Positions 12,401-25,161 are shown, counted from the stretch's first letter. The stretch: DNA of 64,000 nt from Lunularia cruciata (GCA_948567375.1 OX419759.1:51116593-51180592), one strand, 5' to 3'. The notes: generated by a model from the letters alone, not told the origin. Numbers and translations are program-made.

Positions 12401-14050
12401 TATAGTTGTTATATTGACAAACTTCTTAATTTGGGATTTTTCTTAAGTATCTTACTTAGAGGTGCCAAACAACCTAATCAATAATTTGTGTCTTGGTGTT
12501 GTACTTGAATTTATCATTTGGTTGAATCAATTGAACCTTATAAATTCAAGCCAAGGTAGACCTAGAATGACATTGTAATATAGAGGAGTTACTACAAAAT
12601 TCATATACTTTGAATACTATTTCCCAATCTTGAATATAATAGGATGTAAGGTATGAAATGTAGAACACTTTCTTCTATCTACTATCATCAATCTACTACC
12701 AAATATTTGCTTGATAAAAATACATAATTCATTTTCCAATTGCATGGATATGCAATTATGTTAATTTGATCTCAAAACTTCCACAATCAACTAAAATCTT
12801 AACACAATGATCAGATATCATATCTTGCAAATGTATCAAACTTGTATGGTTCAAACCTTCAATCTCATTGGAACAAATCAAGGTCTCAATAAGTGGCTTG
12901 ATACCTCAAATTTGGATTCTTTGTTTCCTTGATCCTCATATTCCAAGAACTCCATTTGGGCAATGGTGAGGTTGTCCGTTCATAGTTAGATATTTAGCAA
13001 TGCAATATCCTATTTGGTGACAATAAAATCAACCACCATTTTGTAGTAGATAGAGTAACCATTGCAAATAGAGAAAATTTTCTCTAATTGTAGTGCTAAG
13101 TAGTCTCCATTAGATGGCATCAATCTCTATTGGTGTTGGCTTCTCTACTCATGTGTGGTGTGTTTATAGGTTTTATGGAGGTATAGGTTGAGACCAAGTT
13201 GTAACAACCAAGCAATCAAAGTGCTCAGCCAATTATATGGTTTCTTCCAAGTGTTTGGATTCTTGCATGGTCACTTCCAATTTGGTGCATGATTTCAAGC
13301 TATTCACAATTGATCTAGAGCTTCATCTTCTAATATCTATAGAATTTATATTATGGTGTTTTAGAATTGAATGATGTAACTCCTCCCAAAACTAATCTAC
13401 TTCAATTTTACCAATCTATCTCATGCAGCTCTTACAACATTTATTGCTTAGAATCTCTCAATTATTGTATTCTTGAATTCTTTTCTAACAAACTACCATT
13501 GAGTTTGCATCACCCAAAATTTTTGCCATAGTTTTCCACTCCATTTGTTTTGCTTGAAGTCAAGAGAATCTATCTCCATTCATCTTGAAGATTTATAATT
13601 TCAAAATAGCATTTGTAATTATACACAAAATTCTTCATTGCATTCAAGAGATTCTTACCTTCAAATACATTTGTCTTTAGAAATTGAATTTTCTCTTCTT
13701 CTTCTCAAAATGTTACTCTCACAACTCTCTTGTTGCTGATGATCTTTGTCCTTTAACAATCAAGTAAGGTACTCAATTTATTATTGCATAGCAATGATAA
13801 CTTTGAGCATTACCACCATGACTACCACTATATCAAACTATCTACTTGCATGATCTAAGTTAACACATGGATGCAATAAGTCTATCACTCTTTGTAAATT
13901 ACAATTTGAAGCATTAGTGGTTCATCAAACAAAGTGATTTTGTTTAGAAATTTCTATTCAAAGCATGAAATGATGTTTTGGTAATACATGGATATAAAAA
14001 TCCCAATGGTTCGAGAGAAAAGAATTTAGCAATTCCAGCCATTGTATTTC

Positions 14051-14063
14051 TACTTTGATACCA
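14051..14063 (-). other. Primer-binding site of Y-2 (initiator-Met type)
   Basis: On the minus strand, one base after the LTR end, TGGTATCAAAGTA matches the 3' end complement of plant initiator tRNA-Met (TGGTATCAGAGC) closely. It defines the orientation and the 5' LTR. Confidence 0.75.
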
Positions 14064-14064
14064 A

Positions 14065-14489
14065 TGTAAAAGATTGAGTAGAGAAATAGTAGAATGGAAG
14101 ACCAGAGTGCAAAATCACATTAGTGCTATCAAGTGAAGGAACTCCCAATGCCAACTTGAGCTTGGATTTAGTATTTATGGGTAACTTGGGTACAAGACTC
14201 CCAAGGAGCTTCTAAGGAAGGTTCCTTCCAAGATTTGCCCTACTTGGAGTGCAAACTAAGCTAGTAATTTACTTGGCTTACAAGTTAAACTAACCGTCAA
14301 CTTGGTGTACAAGTTACTCTACCCTTGGAAAATTCATAGAAGCTTCTCACCACAAAGCTCCAGTGTGTTTCTAGAATAGTCTAGCTATAAGCTTTCTTGA
14401 TGCTTCTAACATATTCTTAGGCTATATTTAACGTAGACTATCAACTCATTAGCTTATATTAACTCAACTACTAACTCCATATTATTACA
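14065..14489 (-). repeat. 5' LTR of Y-2
   Basis: This 425-bp LTR has the same termini as the 3' LTR (TGTAATAATATGG to CTTTTACA on the minus strand). It borders the primer-binding site on its inner side and Z-A sequence on its outer side. Confidence 0.8.
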
Positions 14490-15400
14490 CAAGCATACAG
14501 ATTTAGAGGTACTTGTATGTGGAGAGGGATAAAATTGCTAAACAAGTCTCTCTACATCATGTGGCATACTTGGCCTAATGGTATCTTAAGTTATTACCAA
14601 TGCTATTAGTCAAGGCTAACCAAAACACCTTATTATCAAACATTTCCTTATTGGAGGTCTAGATCTAGAGAGACATGGTAATATTTAATTGGTGATTAAT
14701 AGATGGCTATGTAAAGGATACACTCATGTTGGCAAAGTTCAAGGTCTATAGGATCCACACTCTTATATATTTTAGGAGATATTATGTATATTATGGCATC
14801 TCTAGATTCATCAAGCAATTTCTCCAACAAACATTTTGGAAAATATCCCTTTGATATGTGATTCTTACACATTGGTGGTAGCAAGTACACATTAGTTTTG
14901 GTCTTGGATTGGACCTATTATGTTGTTAGATGCAGCTAAAGTTGGATCATGAGCTCATTAACTTTGTCTTTTGTGGGTAAACCTATAACCGAGAGAGGTT
15001 CTAAAATGTGCCTATGATGGTAGTTATCGACCATCACACCTTATTGTTAATGATATTTTGGACGTTGGGTGCCAATCTTAGATGGTATGAGTGGCTAGTA
15101 GGTCACTTATGGCAAAGGTGAACCTTGTAGTGCAGCCTAGAGCTACTTTACCTTCTCTCATGAGTTTCTCAACTTTGCATGCTTATCAAGAGGGATGCCT
15201 TGGACTTGTTTAGGACTCATAATTATAATAGTTGGTGAAGTCCAATGTCAATGAGAGAGAGCAAGCAATAGGTTTTTATATCAATATCACTACCATTTCA
15301 ATAGTGTTAGAGATATCTAAGCATCAAGTGTTAGTTAGATCATGGACTTGAACTATTTGACATGGATTGTGAGCCTTGGATTGGTTGAGCAACACATGAT
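14490..15400 (+). other. Second part of the methyltransferase-like region of Z-A
   Basis: It aligns with Z-B 52605-53350 and Z-C 62640-63500 (complement). Readable landmarks are a YVERD-like motif II near 14510-14530, a motif VI-like stretch near 14840-14855, and the later blocks near 14950-15000 that correspond to the conserved S-R-A-H-R segment in Z-C. The closing motif IX/X region falls near 15240-15390. It is heavily decayed and recognisable mainly through the better kept Z-C copy. Confidence 0.55.
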
Positions 15401-15439
15401 GCACTTACATGCATCACCACTCAAACTCTTGTGACACTC

Positions 15440-15640
15440 TATTGCTATTTAGATGAGTCAAGCACATGTTGGGGATGAGATGCAAGGTGAATATGGTATT
15501 CTTGGTATACAACAAATGACTACTAGTGAGAGTCATCTACTTGGGGTACATCCAAGTGAGTGTGGTATACTTGGGATACACCTTGGTCTACTTGGGATGT
15601 ATTTAAAGGACATGTGGAGCTTGCAGCCAAAGTAGAGGGA
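15440..15640 (+). other. Linker with short peptide repeats between methyltransferase and RT regions of Z-A
   Basis: A readable stretch contains repeated short motifs of the form L-L-G-V-H-P and G-I-L-G-I-H, spaced about 10-20 residues apart. Z-C has the same feature near 62400-62560. It is low-complexity linker; no function can be assigned. Confidence 0.45.
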
Positions 15641-16079
15641 GTTTTTTTGCTCTAAGCTCGTGGACTTTAGCAATTGGAGGTATGACAACATTTCTCCTAA
15701 TGTCTCAATGTAGCAATTACTTAGTGCATCTTCCACCTCCATGATAGTTCTAAAGGATACTTGGGAGAGCCAAAAACTGGACCTAAGGTTATAAGAGAGG
15801 AAAGACAGAGCATTGGAGGTTCTTAAAGAGCTACACAAGTTGTTTTGCCTTGAGTATGAAAGATTTGGATGCTTTGAAGTGACATGGTATTTGGATTGAG
15901 TAAACTAATGATACACTAATCTTTTGACATCCCTCTAGATATAATTATATGGAGAGAGCCTTGATTTAGAGAATGAGTTGAGACCTTTTTGAGGCTAGTT
16001 TAGTTGAGATCTCACATGGAGAGTATGCTTCAACCACAATGATGCAAGCCAAGAAAGATATGCGTGATAACTACATGGG

Positions 16080-18146
16080 TAGGTGGATGCATGAAGATTA
16101 ACATCCTATCAATTGATAGACTTGTGTTAATTGGTAGGCTATACCTACACTAAATGAGACATTGGATGTAATCAAGCATGCAAAGGTCTTTAATACTTTG
16201 AATCTTTAAGCAAGGTCATCAATTGCCAATCTTGGAAGAAAAAAGTCAAAGATAGCATTCTAGGCTATTGATCCTCATGGTAAAGATATATTGTATCAAT
16301 GATATTTCTTAGCATTTGGGTTAAAGAATGCTCTTACCAAATTCTAAAGATTCATGGATAGGATCTTATGGGAATAAATTTTGCTTGATGTTATATTGAT
16401 GATATTTTGGTCTACGGTGCTACTATGGAGAAGCATGAGAGATATTGTTGGAGAGGTTTGAGAGATTAAGATCTCATGGACTCAAATTACACCTTGGGAA
16501 GTGTAGATTCTTCCAAGAGCAAGTTGAGCATTTGGTCATACTATCTATATTGGCAGACTTGGTGTTGAGTAGATCAAGGTGGAGGCTATTGCACATATTC
16601 CTTGAACTACACATTTGATTAAGTGCAAGTATTTCTTGGATTGGTGAAATTTTATTATTATTAATTTAATATGTAAGAGGATTTAGTGCAATTGCCAAGA
16701 CCTTGCCAAAGTGAACCAAGCTTACATACAAGTGGTGTTGGGAAGATGAGCAAGCAAGAGCTTTTATGGAGCTCAAGAAAAGGTTGACATCATCTCTTAT
16801 CCTTAAGAGACCAATCAAAGGACATCTATTTCAAGTTCATTCTGATTGGAATATGTTGGGACTTGAAGCATTGGTCACTTAATAGGATGAGGTGGTAGCC
16901 TACACTTGTCACTCCAAGAATTTAGCAAAAGCCAAGTACAATTCCTAAGAGTTAGAGTGTTTAGTTGTAGTATGGGCAATAGCACATTTCTAATATTACT
17001 TATTTGGAAACCACTTCATTCTCATCACTAATCATCAACTAATGAAATGGTTGATGGAGTTGAGCAGACATTCAAGAAAGCTTACATGATGAGCTTTGAT
17101 TTTATAGGTTTATGATTTCATGATTGTTCATAGAACTAGAGTGGTGGGCCATGATACAAATAGATTGAGTAGAAACCCATGCACTTGCCAACATGGTCAA
17201 ACAAGAGCATCTTGGCATGGTGAGATGGATGAAGTGATGGTTCCAAGTTGGAATGCATTTGCTTTTTTTATATATTGAGGCTTTGGTGTTATCTCTCTCA
17301 ATACATATAGAAAAATTTATTGGGGTCATGATCCAAAGATTAGAGATATTGGTATGGGTTAGCATGATATTCATGATGATGTCTTGGTGATGGAATATCT
17401 TTACATGGGTTTTGTGGGTGGTATAATTAGTACCAAAGAGAGAGAAACCATGTCCTTTAGCAAGCCAAACAGTTTAGATTGGAAGGTAGACATCTCTTTA
17501 GGTATGGGAGGATGGTAAGATGCAAGTAGTACCCCTTCTATCTCAAAGACCATAATTGGTATGACATACTCATGAAGAGCTAGACATTTTGGAGTAAAGT
17601 AGACATATAGTTTGCTTTAAAGTCATTTTTAGTGGCCCAACATGCATTTCAATGTACAATAGTTTGTTGACAAATGTGTAGATTGTGATAGAGTTAGAGT
17701 GTCATTCAATGCTCCTATACTACAATTACACCTAACATTGGTTGGATTATTCCTAGAGTTTGGATTTTATTGGACCATCACCATTGATTGTGAGATATCA
17801 TCCAAATGTTTTGGGAGTGGTGGATCACTTCTCTAAGTAGATTACATTGGTGGCACTTCTTGACAAGTCAAATGAAGGGACAACTTACTTATTCCTAGAT
17901 TGAGTTCTTAGTCATTTTGGTGCACCAATTGAGGTCTTGATTGACCAAGGTATAGAGTTTTTGAGAGATTTTTAGGTCTTGTGTGACAAGGTAGTGTGAT
18001 CACTATAGTATCTCCCAATATCACCTTTAGGCAGATGGTTTAACAAAGAGAGTTTTTTAGATAGTGAAGAGAGGATTGTATAAATATAGTTTGTACAAAG
18101 ACCACTTGGGAGATTGGGATCTCTAATTATCTTGGTTGGCTATAGG
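16080..18146 (+). other. RT, RNase H and first part of integrase of Z-A
   Basis: The reverse transcriptase region is about 16080-16700, with the Y-I-D-D-I-L-V-Y block near 16390-16420. RNase H is about 16740-17170 (an F-Q-V-H-S-D-W segment near 16830). Integrase runs from about 17480 and includes the H-E-E-L...F-G-V zinc-domain region near 17570. It continues to the W insertion at 18147 and resumes at 24433. The same order is seen in Z-B and Z-C. This is a fossil copy with many breaks. Confidence 0.65.
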
Positions 18147-18731
18147 TGTAATACTCCAAGGACAAGAGAACTCTCTAAGAGAAATACAAGAGAGAAAATG
18201 CAAGTTTCACACTCAATACTCTGATGCCCCAAAGGAGCACCTTCTCTTTATTATATAGCAAAGGAAATCCCCTCAAAGGAAGCTCCACCCTTGGATTAAA
18301 TCCATGGATTGGTGACCTATCAACGGGCTCCATCCTTGGATTAGTTGTTTCAATGGGTGACATGTCAATCCTTGTCCTACCTAGTTGGTCAAATGGAATC
18401 TTTAGAGAATCTTCATATAGGGAGCTCAAAATTGCATAGGTGAGGTACCATTGGGAAGCTATAAACAAGATAATTCATATGGGGGAGAAGGTGAGCTTTT
18501 TTGCCTAAGAAGGGAGGAATCTTTCTATTTTAAGGGCCTAATTCATCCAATTAGGTCTCTAAAATTAGCTCTAAAGTTTTCAGGCTATTTCTAACTTTTG
18601 CCCTATAAGTAGAAGTACTCTTTTGGTGACACCTTTGTTTGATCTTCTTAGCTCATTGTACACAAAATCCTTCTAGATATTACCAAGCCAATTTTCACCT
18701 CCAAATAATATATCTAGCTACTTGTATTATA
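18147..18731 (-). repeat. 3' LTR of W
   Basis: This 585-bp LTR reads tgtaatactccaagg ... cttgtattata on the plus strand. It pairs with 23834-24432. A TATA-like ctatataataaag on the minus strand lies near its promoter-proximal part. Confidence 0.85.
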
Positions 18732-18824
18732 GACTTCCACTCTTTTAAGATGCAATGTCCTTGTTGCAAAGTTGTTGCTCAAAAGATTGAACTAACATTG
18801 GTGCATTGGTCAAGTTAGCTACTG

Positions 18825-18905
18825 TCTCCATGTTGCCTTATATAGTAGGTACCCTTTCCAATGGACCAGATATTCCACATGCGGATGGCAAGTACCACGG
18901 ATACA
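18825..18905 (-). other. Chromodomain-like segment of W
   Basis: On the minus strand the sequence encodes V-E-Y-L-V-H-W-K-G-Y followed by K-A-T-W. This is the core signature of chromodomains at the C-terminus of chromovirus integrases (YLVKWKGY....TWE). It places W among the chromoviruses, whose chromodomains bind methylated histone H3 tails and steer integration. The assignment rests on this short motif and on its position after integrase, just before the 3' LTR. Confidence 0.65.
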
Positions 18906-19349
18906 TTTTTGGAGAATGCATTTGATCTCATACCCCTCTGCTTCATCAACAAGTGTTGGACAAGGTCAACTTTCTTGGATGGAAGAGAAGTGGGATGGCC
19001 AGGGAGCATATTAGCATAATAAGGAAACAAGAAAAAATGGGTGGATCTACATATGTGGTGGTAGCTTGAGGTGATAAGCCACAACGTCCATGCAATGAAG
19101 GATAGAGAAAGGTCAATAAAACAAGGTTTGAGCTAATAAGGACCAACTAACTGGAGGTTGGTGGTTGACAGCCAAATTGGATCTCCCACATTGAACTCCA
19201 TGTATTGGCGGTGTGCATCTGCATACTACTTCTGCCAATTTGAGCAATCTACAATCTTTGCTTGGTGTTCTCCACACCTTGTTGGATTTTAGAAACAAAA
19301 ATGTCGACAATGTCAATATTGATAGCCACTAGATAGACCTTCATCAAGC

Positions 19350-20300
19350 TTGAAGGTGTGAAAGATGCTCTCCATACATGAGGAAGAATGGTGTGACTTG
19401 TGTAGAGGCATTCACTGAATTGTTGTAAGCAAATTCCACCAATGAGAGTAAGGTGTCCCAACTCTCTTGCTCATCCAAAGTAAAGCCCCAAAGCATGTCC
19501 TCAAGCATGTCCAATAGTGTGATTTTCCCTCTTTGTTTGTCCATCAATCTGTGGATGGTAAGCTATGGACATGGCCAATTTGGTTATGAAGAACCCAAAG
19601 AGTGTTCCCCAAAACAAACTAGTGAATTGAGTGCCTCTTTCTATGATGAGCACTCGAGACAAGCAATGATGCAAAATGACTGCGTCTAAGTACAATTGTG
19701 CTAGTTGTGGGGCAATCACATCCTTAGTGGTAAGATGCACATGAATCATTTTGCTGAGTCGGTTGAAAAAGACTACAATGGGGTCAAACTTAGAGGTGGT
19801 CTTGGGCAATTCACAAACCATATCCATGCTTACCTGTTCCCAATGTTGTGTAGGAGTGGGGAGAGGTTGGAGTAGTCATATAGGAGCTTGATTAGAAGCT
19901 ATATTTTTTTGACAAAGTAGGCAGCTCTAAACATATTCTATCACATTGTTGCTCATCTTGGGCCAATAATAATGGCGTTTGACCGCATCCAAGGTGTTGT
20001 CCACTCCAATGTGACCTACAATGGCAAAATCATGATATTTTGCTGGGATGGTGGTTCTTAGATTTGTGTCATCTAGGATCCATAACATGCCATCACAAAA
20101 GGTGAGTCCTTGGGTGTTGGTGATGCCTTTAGATGATTGAGCACCTACAATTTGTGGATCATTTTTTGTAGTAGCAAGAATCTTGGGCCAAAATTCAGGG
20201 TCCATCTTGACTTCCACCACCAAATTCTTTGTCATTGGCATTTGGGTGAATGCATATGCAAGTTTCTTCTTGCCTTCCACATATCTGATTGTCATGTTGA
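19350..20300 (-). other. RNase H end and integrase region of W
   Basis: The minus strand shows the RNase H tail (R-Y-V-E-G-K-K near 20280). It then shows the integrase zinc domain (H-I-G-V-D-N-T-L and Y-Y-W-P-K-M near 19950-20010) and the catalytic core (M-D-M-V-C-E-L-P near 19815 and an I-E-R-G-T-Q-F block near 19640). Fossil copy. Confidence 0.75.
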
Positions 20301-20759
20301 ATTGTTGTCTCCATTCTGCCCACCAAATTTGTCAATGAGAAAGATCTTTCTATGTCTCAAAGTAGACTAGAGTTTTGTGGTCCATCTCTATCACAAATGC
20401 ATTCTCACCCAAACAGTGCTTCCAATGCTTGGTTGCCAGGACAATGGCCAACTCTTCTTGTTTGATGGTGTGATAGTTGCATTCTACCGGTAACAACTTA
20501 TGAGAGAGATATGCAATTGGGTACCATCTATCCTACCATTCTTGTTGTAAGGCTACTCCTATTGCTACATCTAATGCATTTATAACCATCTTGATTGGAC
20601 ATTTTGGGTCACACCATTTTGAGATTGGTGCATGTAGTAATACATCTTTCAACTCTTGAAAGTCCAATTCTTATGCAATTCACCTATCGACTTCTTCCTC
20701 TTGCCCAATAGTGCTATTAGAGTTTGTGCAATCTTAGAGAAGTCCTTGAAAAAATTAAT

Positions 20760-21590
20760 GATAAAATCCCATCAATCCCAAGAAACTCTTGCATTGAGTC
20801 TGATCTCCTGAAGCAGTCCAATTTTGAATGACTTCTATTTTATTTATTAACACTTGGATACCTTCTGCACTTACTTTATGCCCTAAGTAGTCTACTTCAG
20901 ATTTGCTAAACTTGCACTTTGAGATTTTGGCATACAATTGATTTTGTCATAGAATCTGGAAGACTTCTTGTAGATGTTGCTTGTGCTCTATCAATATCCT
21001 ACTGTAGACTAAGATGCCATCAAGAAAAATGATAACACATTTATCTAAGTACAAATAAAATATGTCATTCATCAAACTCATGAAAGTGGCTAGAGCGTTG
21101 GTGAGGCCAAACAACATTACCAAGTACTCAAAGTGACCATACCTTGTTTGAAAGGTCATTTTGTGTATATTTTCTTCCACAATTCTGATTTGGTTATAAC
21201 CGCTATGCAAATCAAGTTTGGTGAAGTGCCTTGCTCCATTTAGTTGATCAAACAAGTCATCCATGCAAGGTAATGGATATTTGTTCTTCATCTTTTTTTG
21301 ATTCAGTCCCCGGTAGTCAATGCACATGCGCATTGTTCTATCCTTCTTCTTCACAAAACATACAAGAGCTCCGTATGGTGATATGGTGGGTTAGATAAAC
21401 CTCTTCTATAATATATCCTCAATTTGAGCCTTACACTCCTCCACCTCATGAGGTGATAGTTGATATGGGGCCTTACAAGGAAGTGTCTTCCCAGGAAGCA
21501 TCTTAATTTTATAATTTACTCTCTTTTTTGGTGGTAAACCTATGGGTAATTCATCCGGAAAGATATCTTGGAACTTATTGAACACATCTT
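20760..21590 (-). other. Reverse transcriptase region of W
   Basis: Readable blocks include [34 protein letters not shown] and F-L-D-G-I-L-V-Y-S, the usual order of a plant gypsy reverse transcriptase. Downstream, Y-L-G-H-K-V-S-A-E-G-I marks the connection towards RNase H. Fossil copy. Confidence 0.85.
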
Positions 21591-22149
21591 TCAATTTCTC
21601 AAGAATTTGTCCATTGTATTGGGCACTCTAGACTTCTCTTATTAGAACCATGAATAATCTATCTATCTTACCAATAGATGTGGTCCTTATGACATACAAA
21701 GGTAGCTCTTGCCTTTGTGATCTTCCTTTAACCCCAAAGATCTTCCATTGACCAATTTTCACTACTTTCTTTCTCTAATCCACCAAGGGATTATAGTGCT
21801 CCATCAACAATATACCTATGATTGCATCATAACAAGGTAGTGGGATCACTTGCCACTTGATATCCTCCTATAGAGAGTATTACCTTTCTAGGTAATGACT
21901 CAATCCTCTCTGTCTAACAATAAGGTAATTATACTTTGTCCTTCTCTAGTTCTATCCCCAACCTTATTGCAATAGAGTGAGATAAGAAATTATTTTTTGC
22001 CCTAAGGTCTACCAACACTTTCATCGGATTTCCTTCTAGCATTCTATTTACAACAATTAATTGTGTGTTTATCTTCCCTCATCTTTGCACACTTGTCCTC
22101 TTCCTTCCCCTGCTTTTACTCTTCTTCACCGGGATAATAAGGCTATGAG

Positions 22150-23800
22150 GTACATTTATTTGCAATCTTTGTTTTCTAATGTGGTTTCCATATCCTCCTC
22201 TTCAATTCATCTCTCCATTTGGTTCAAGAGTCATTTGTATGGAGGCCAAGGGCCTCTAAGATGATGAGCATGATAATTGATCTAGGTGCCCAATTTGGCA
22301 ACAATTGTAACATCTCCTTGTTGTGCTTGAGCCCCTTCTCCCCATGAGACTCCTTCTCTCCTTTATTTGACTTGTCTTTGTTTTGCTTGGAGAGTTCTTG
22401 CTCCTTGGTCTTGGAACCAAATGTTGCACAATTTCATACAAACTGGTCCACCAAAATTGTATGTCTTAGCTTGATAGTTTTGCATTGGTTTTATCGCTAC
22501 ACCTCCTCCATGTGCTCTTGCTATTCTTTGAGTGCAAGCATGGCTTCAAAAACCATACAAGGATTTTTCACCATTACCTCTTGGCAAATCCGCTCTTTTA
22601 ATCATCTCTTGAAATTGTCAAGAGCTTTGGATGGACTCATACTGGTTATCACAACTTGTAGATCCAAAAATGCCTCCATGTACTCTTGTATCTTATTCTT
22701 CTACTTCAACCCTTAGAGTCTAGTTTGTGCCATTTGCATAGAATCCATAGATTGGAAATTCTTGAGCAGCCCTTCTTGAGCAGCCCTTTTCCTTCTACCA
22801 AAAATGATTTTTCCTAAGCAACATACCATGTGAGTGCTTTATTGGTCAAGTACCCACACACAAACACACCTATAGAATGATCAATGATCTCCGTTGTGAA
22901 CAATCAAAGGTATCAATTTATTCTTGAAATCCAATTTTCCACTACTCCCATGGAATTTTGTCCCTTGTAAGGCTTGATGTTGAACGTCTTTTTCATTCAT
23001 GGTAACAATGTGGCTTGGTTGTTGATTGGACTTAGTGTCATTGGCATGCATAACTCTCCAGGTCCTTTGATTGTTGGTGCTGGTTGTTGAGATGACTTCC
23101 CTTCTTGCATTACTTGATTGTTATTAACAGTATATATTTGCCATGGTCATCTTGATTTCCCAAAACTTGTTCAACATCCCCCCGCATTCCTTGCATTAAC
23201 TCCTATAACTATAGATCCAGGATTCCTACACATGGCCAATGTTCAATTGTTACTTCCTACTTCAATAGAGGGTTAAAATGATCACTTAAGAGGGAGCACA
23301 AACTATGGGGACTACCATTGGGACCTCAGAGGCTATCACTTGCTGATAAAATTTCTCACCAAAATTATGGACTACAAAATCCCTAAATATTACTTTTAGT
23401 CTAACTACATAATAGATTTCTACTAGCATGTTGAAAGGATGAAGATTTGGTATATTCAGATCCATAACATCATAATAAAATATAGATTGTCAAATCCCAC
23501 TCTTTGTTGTATACCACAACAGGTAGAATCACCGGGTTTGGTGGAATTCATCACTTTGTCCATGAATTCTACTCAAAAGTGATAAACAAGAGATACTCTC
23601 ATTTGCTCACGCTGAATGTACATAATCTTTATATGAAATGGATTCAAGAATGGGAAGCTAGGTGTAGGAATTTGTCCTCCCGGTACCTCCATCCCATCCA
23701 CTCTCTAAAACACTTTCCAAGTCTAACAATTGCACTATTTTTTCTCTCCTCAAATTACTTAATTTTAGTAGCTCATGTTCTTCCAAGAGGGGTGATCCAT
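22150..23800 (-). other. gag region of W
   Basis: It lies between the primer site and protease. A zinc knuckle C-Y-N-C-C-Q-I-G-H-L-D-Q-L-S-C (CX2CX4HX5C spacing as read) is at about 22270-22312. The remainder is decayed gag sequence with little recognisable structure. Confidence 0.6.
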
Positions 23801-23817
23801 TCTCTTGAATTAAAACA

Positions 23818-23832
23818 CCTAATTTGAAACCA
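23818..23832 (-). other. Primer-binding site of W
   Basis: On the minus strand TGGTTTCAAATTAGG follows the LTR end after one or two bases. It agrees with the initiator-Met primer site TGGTATCAGAGCAGG at about 12 of 15 positions. Confidence 0.55.
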
Positions 23833-23833
23833 T

Positions 23834-24432
23834 TATAATACTATGAGGATAAGAGAACTCTTCAAGAGAAATACAAGAGAGAAAATGCAAATTTCACACT
23901 CAATAGTCCGATACCCCAAAGGAGCACTTTCTCTTTATTATATTGCAAAGAGGATCCACTCAAAGGAAGCTCCACCCTTGGATCAGATACATGGATTGGT
24001 GACCTATTAGTGAGTTCTATCCTTGGATTAGTTGTTTCGATGGTTGATATGTCAATGCTTGTCCGATCTAGTTTGGTCAAATCCATTTGACCAAAGAGAA
24101 TCTTTAGAGAATATTCCTATAGGGAGCTCAGAATTATGTGGGTGAGGTACCATAGGAAATCTCTCAATGAGATGAATCATAGGAGGATAAGGCAAGCCTT
24201 TTTCCATTGAGAGGAGAAAATTCTTCCATTTTCAAGGCCTAATTCATCCGTTCAGGCCTTCAAAATTGGCTTTATACTTTTTTGGCTATTTTTTACTTTT
24301 GCAGTATTATTAGAAGTACTATTTTTGTGACACTTCTATCTGATCTTCCTAGCCCATTGTACATAATATCCTTCTAGATGTTACCAAGTCAATTTTCACC
24401 TCAAGATAATATGTCTAGCTCCTTGTATTACA
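23834..24432 (-). repeat. 5' LTR of W
   Basis: This 599-bp LTR begins TGTAATACAAGG on the minus strand and borders the perfect TSD atagg on its outer side. It pairs with 18147-18731. Confidence 0.85.
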
Positions 24433-24730
24433 ATAGGCTATTGGTTTATCTAGTAAGCCTCCTTTGCAACATTCTCTCCTTCTCTCTCTCCCATAGAGTA
24501 AGCTCTATATATGAGATCTAGATTTACCTATAGCCTTTGTCATGCTGTGATTGTAGTTTTGGACTTGGATGATATGGATGTATGGATGAGCATATGTTCT
24601 CAACATGCAAAGATCTTTTGGAGAGTGATGCCTATGGCCTTTGAGAACTTAGCAATGCTCAACATAGGGATACCTTACATTACAATACTATTTAAGGAGG
24701 AGGTTATAGACCCTTGATCCATTCATTCCA
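24433..24730 (+). other. Integrase C-terminal part of Z-A
   Basis: Z-A resumes after the W target duplication with ataggctattgg. It aligns to the complement of Z-C near 59560-59840, which covers the end of the integrase and the sequence leading to the PHD segment. Confidence 0.6.
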
Positions 24731-24879
24731 TCTAATTCATTATATATATCTATAGTAGATTGCATGAACAACTCTTGATGTGACTAGAAGCCACATTATC
24801 TTAAGAGTACAGGAGGTTTTACCTTCCAAAGTCTTTATGTTAGAAGGAGATGGTATTGTTGTTTAGAAGGATCAGGTGT

Positions 24880-25075
24880 GCAATTATGCATGATGAAACC
24901 TCCTAAAAATTGATGGCATGATGGACCCAAGTTGGAAATTGTAGGTGTAGGCTTGTGGTATATGTTATGTGGCTCTTGGAGTAAAGTTGCTATTATGTTA
25001 GTGTGTGATAGTTGTTTGAGAGGATAGCATATGGCATGTTTGATCCCTCCCAAGGGTGTTGACTATGTCCTTGAT
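24880..25075 (+). other. PHD-finger-like segment of Z-A
   Basis: The plus-strand sequence gtgtgcaattatgcatgatg ... gatagcatatggcatg is a decayed version of the PHD-encoding stretch that is intact in Z-C (59191-59400). Encoded residues equivalent to N-C-A-Q-C, D-G-T-M-D-P-S and W-H-M-A-C remain recognisable, spread over the region. Apparent short open frames on the opposite strand here are shadows. Confidence 0.55.
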
Positions 25076-25161
25076 CTACACTTGATGTACCTACAGCTAA
25101 TTCACTCCTTATGTTGATATAGATTATAGACAAGTGACTAATGATTGGGCTCAATAGCACC

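Larger units (their letters stand above)
8843..14489 (-). mobile_element. Y-2: Ty3/gypsy LTR element inserted in the methyltransferase region of Z-A
   Basis: It lies on the minus strand: 5' LTR 14065-14489, initiator-Met-type primer site 14051-14063, gag/protease about 12150-14040, reverse transcriptase about 11380-12130 (an F-L-G-D-I-L-I-Y-S block near 11700-11746), RNase H about 10900-11330, integrase about 10050-10720 (a W-P-N-M-A zinc-domain signature near 10600), and 3' LTR 8843-9259 with an extra duplicated segment to 9443. The LTRs differ at roughly a fifth or more of positions by eye, so it is old and has many breaks. The Z sequence either side carries a short caag, probably what remains of the TSD. 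Confidence 0.8.
18147..24432 (-). mobile_element. W: chromodomain Ty3/gypsy element inserted in the integrase region of Z-A
   Basis: Exact ends are set by a perfect 5-bp TSD, atagg (18142-18146 and 24433-24437). On the minus strand: 5' LTR 23834-24432, primer site about 23818-23832, gag about 22150-23800 with a CCHC knuckle, protease about 21650-22050, reverse transcriptase about 20760-21590, RNase H about 20100-20750, integrase about 19350-20080, chromodomain about 18830-18900, and 3' LTR 18147-18731. LTR divergence by eye is roughly 15%, so it is fairly old. It is broken in several places. Confidence 0.85.

Noticed and set aside
24835-25053. Minus-strand open frame with several Cys and His residues
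   Set aside because: It is the antisense of the decayed Z-A PHD segment; the sense reading aligns with the open PHD finger of Z-C.
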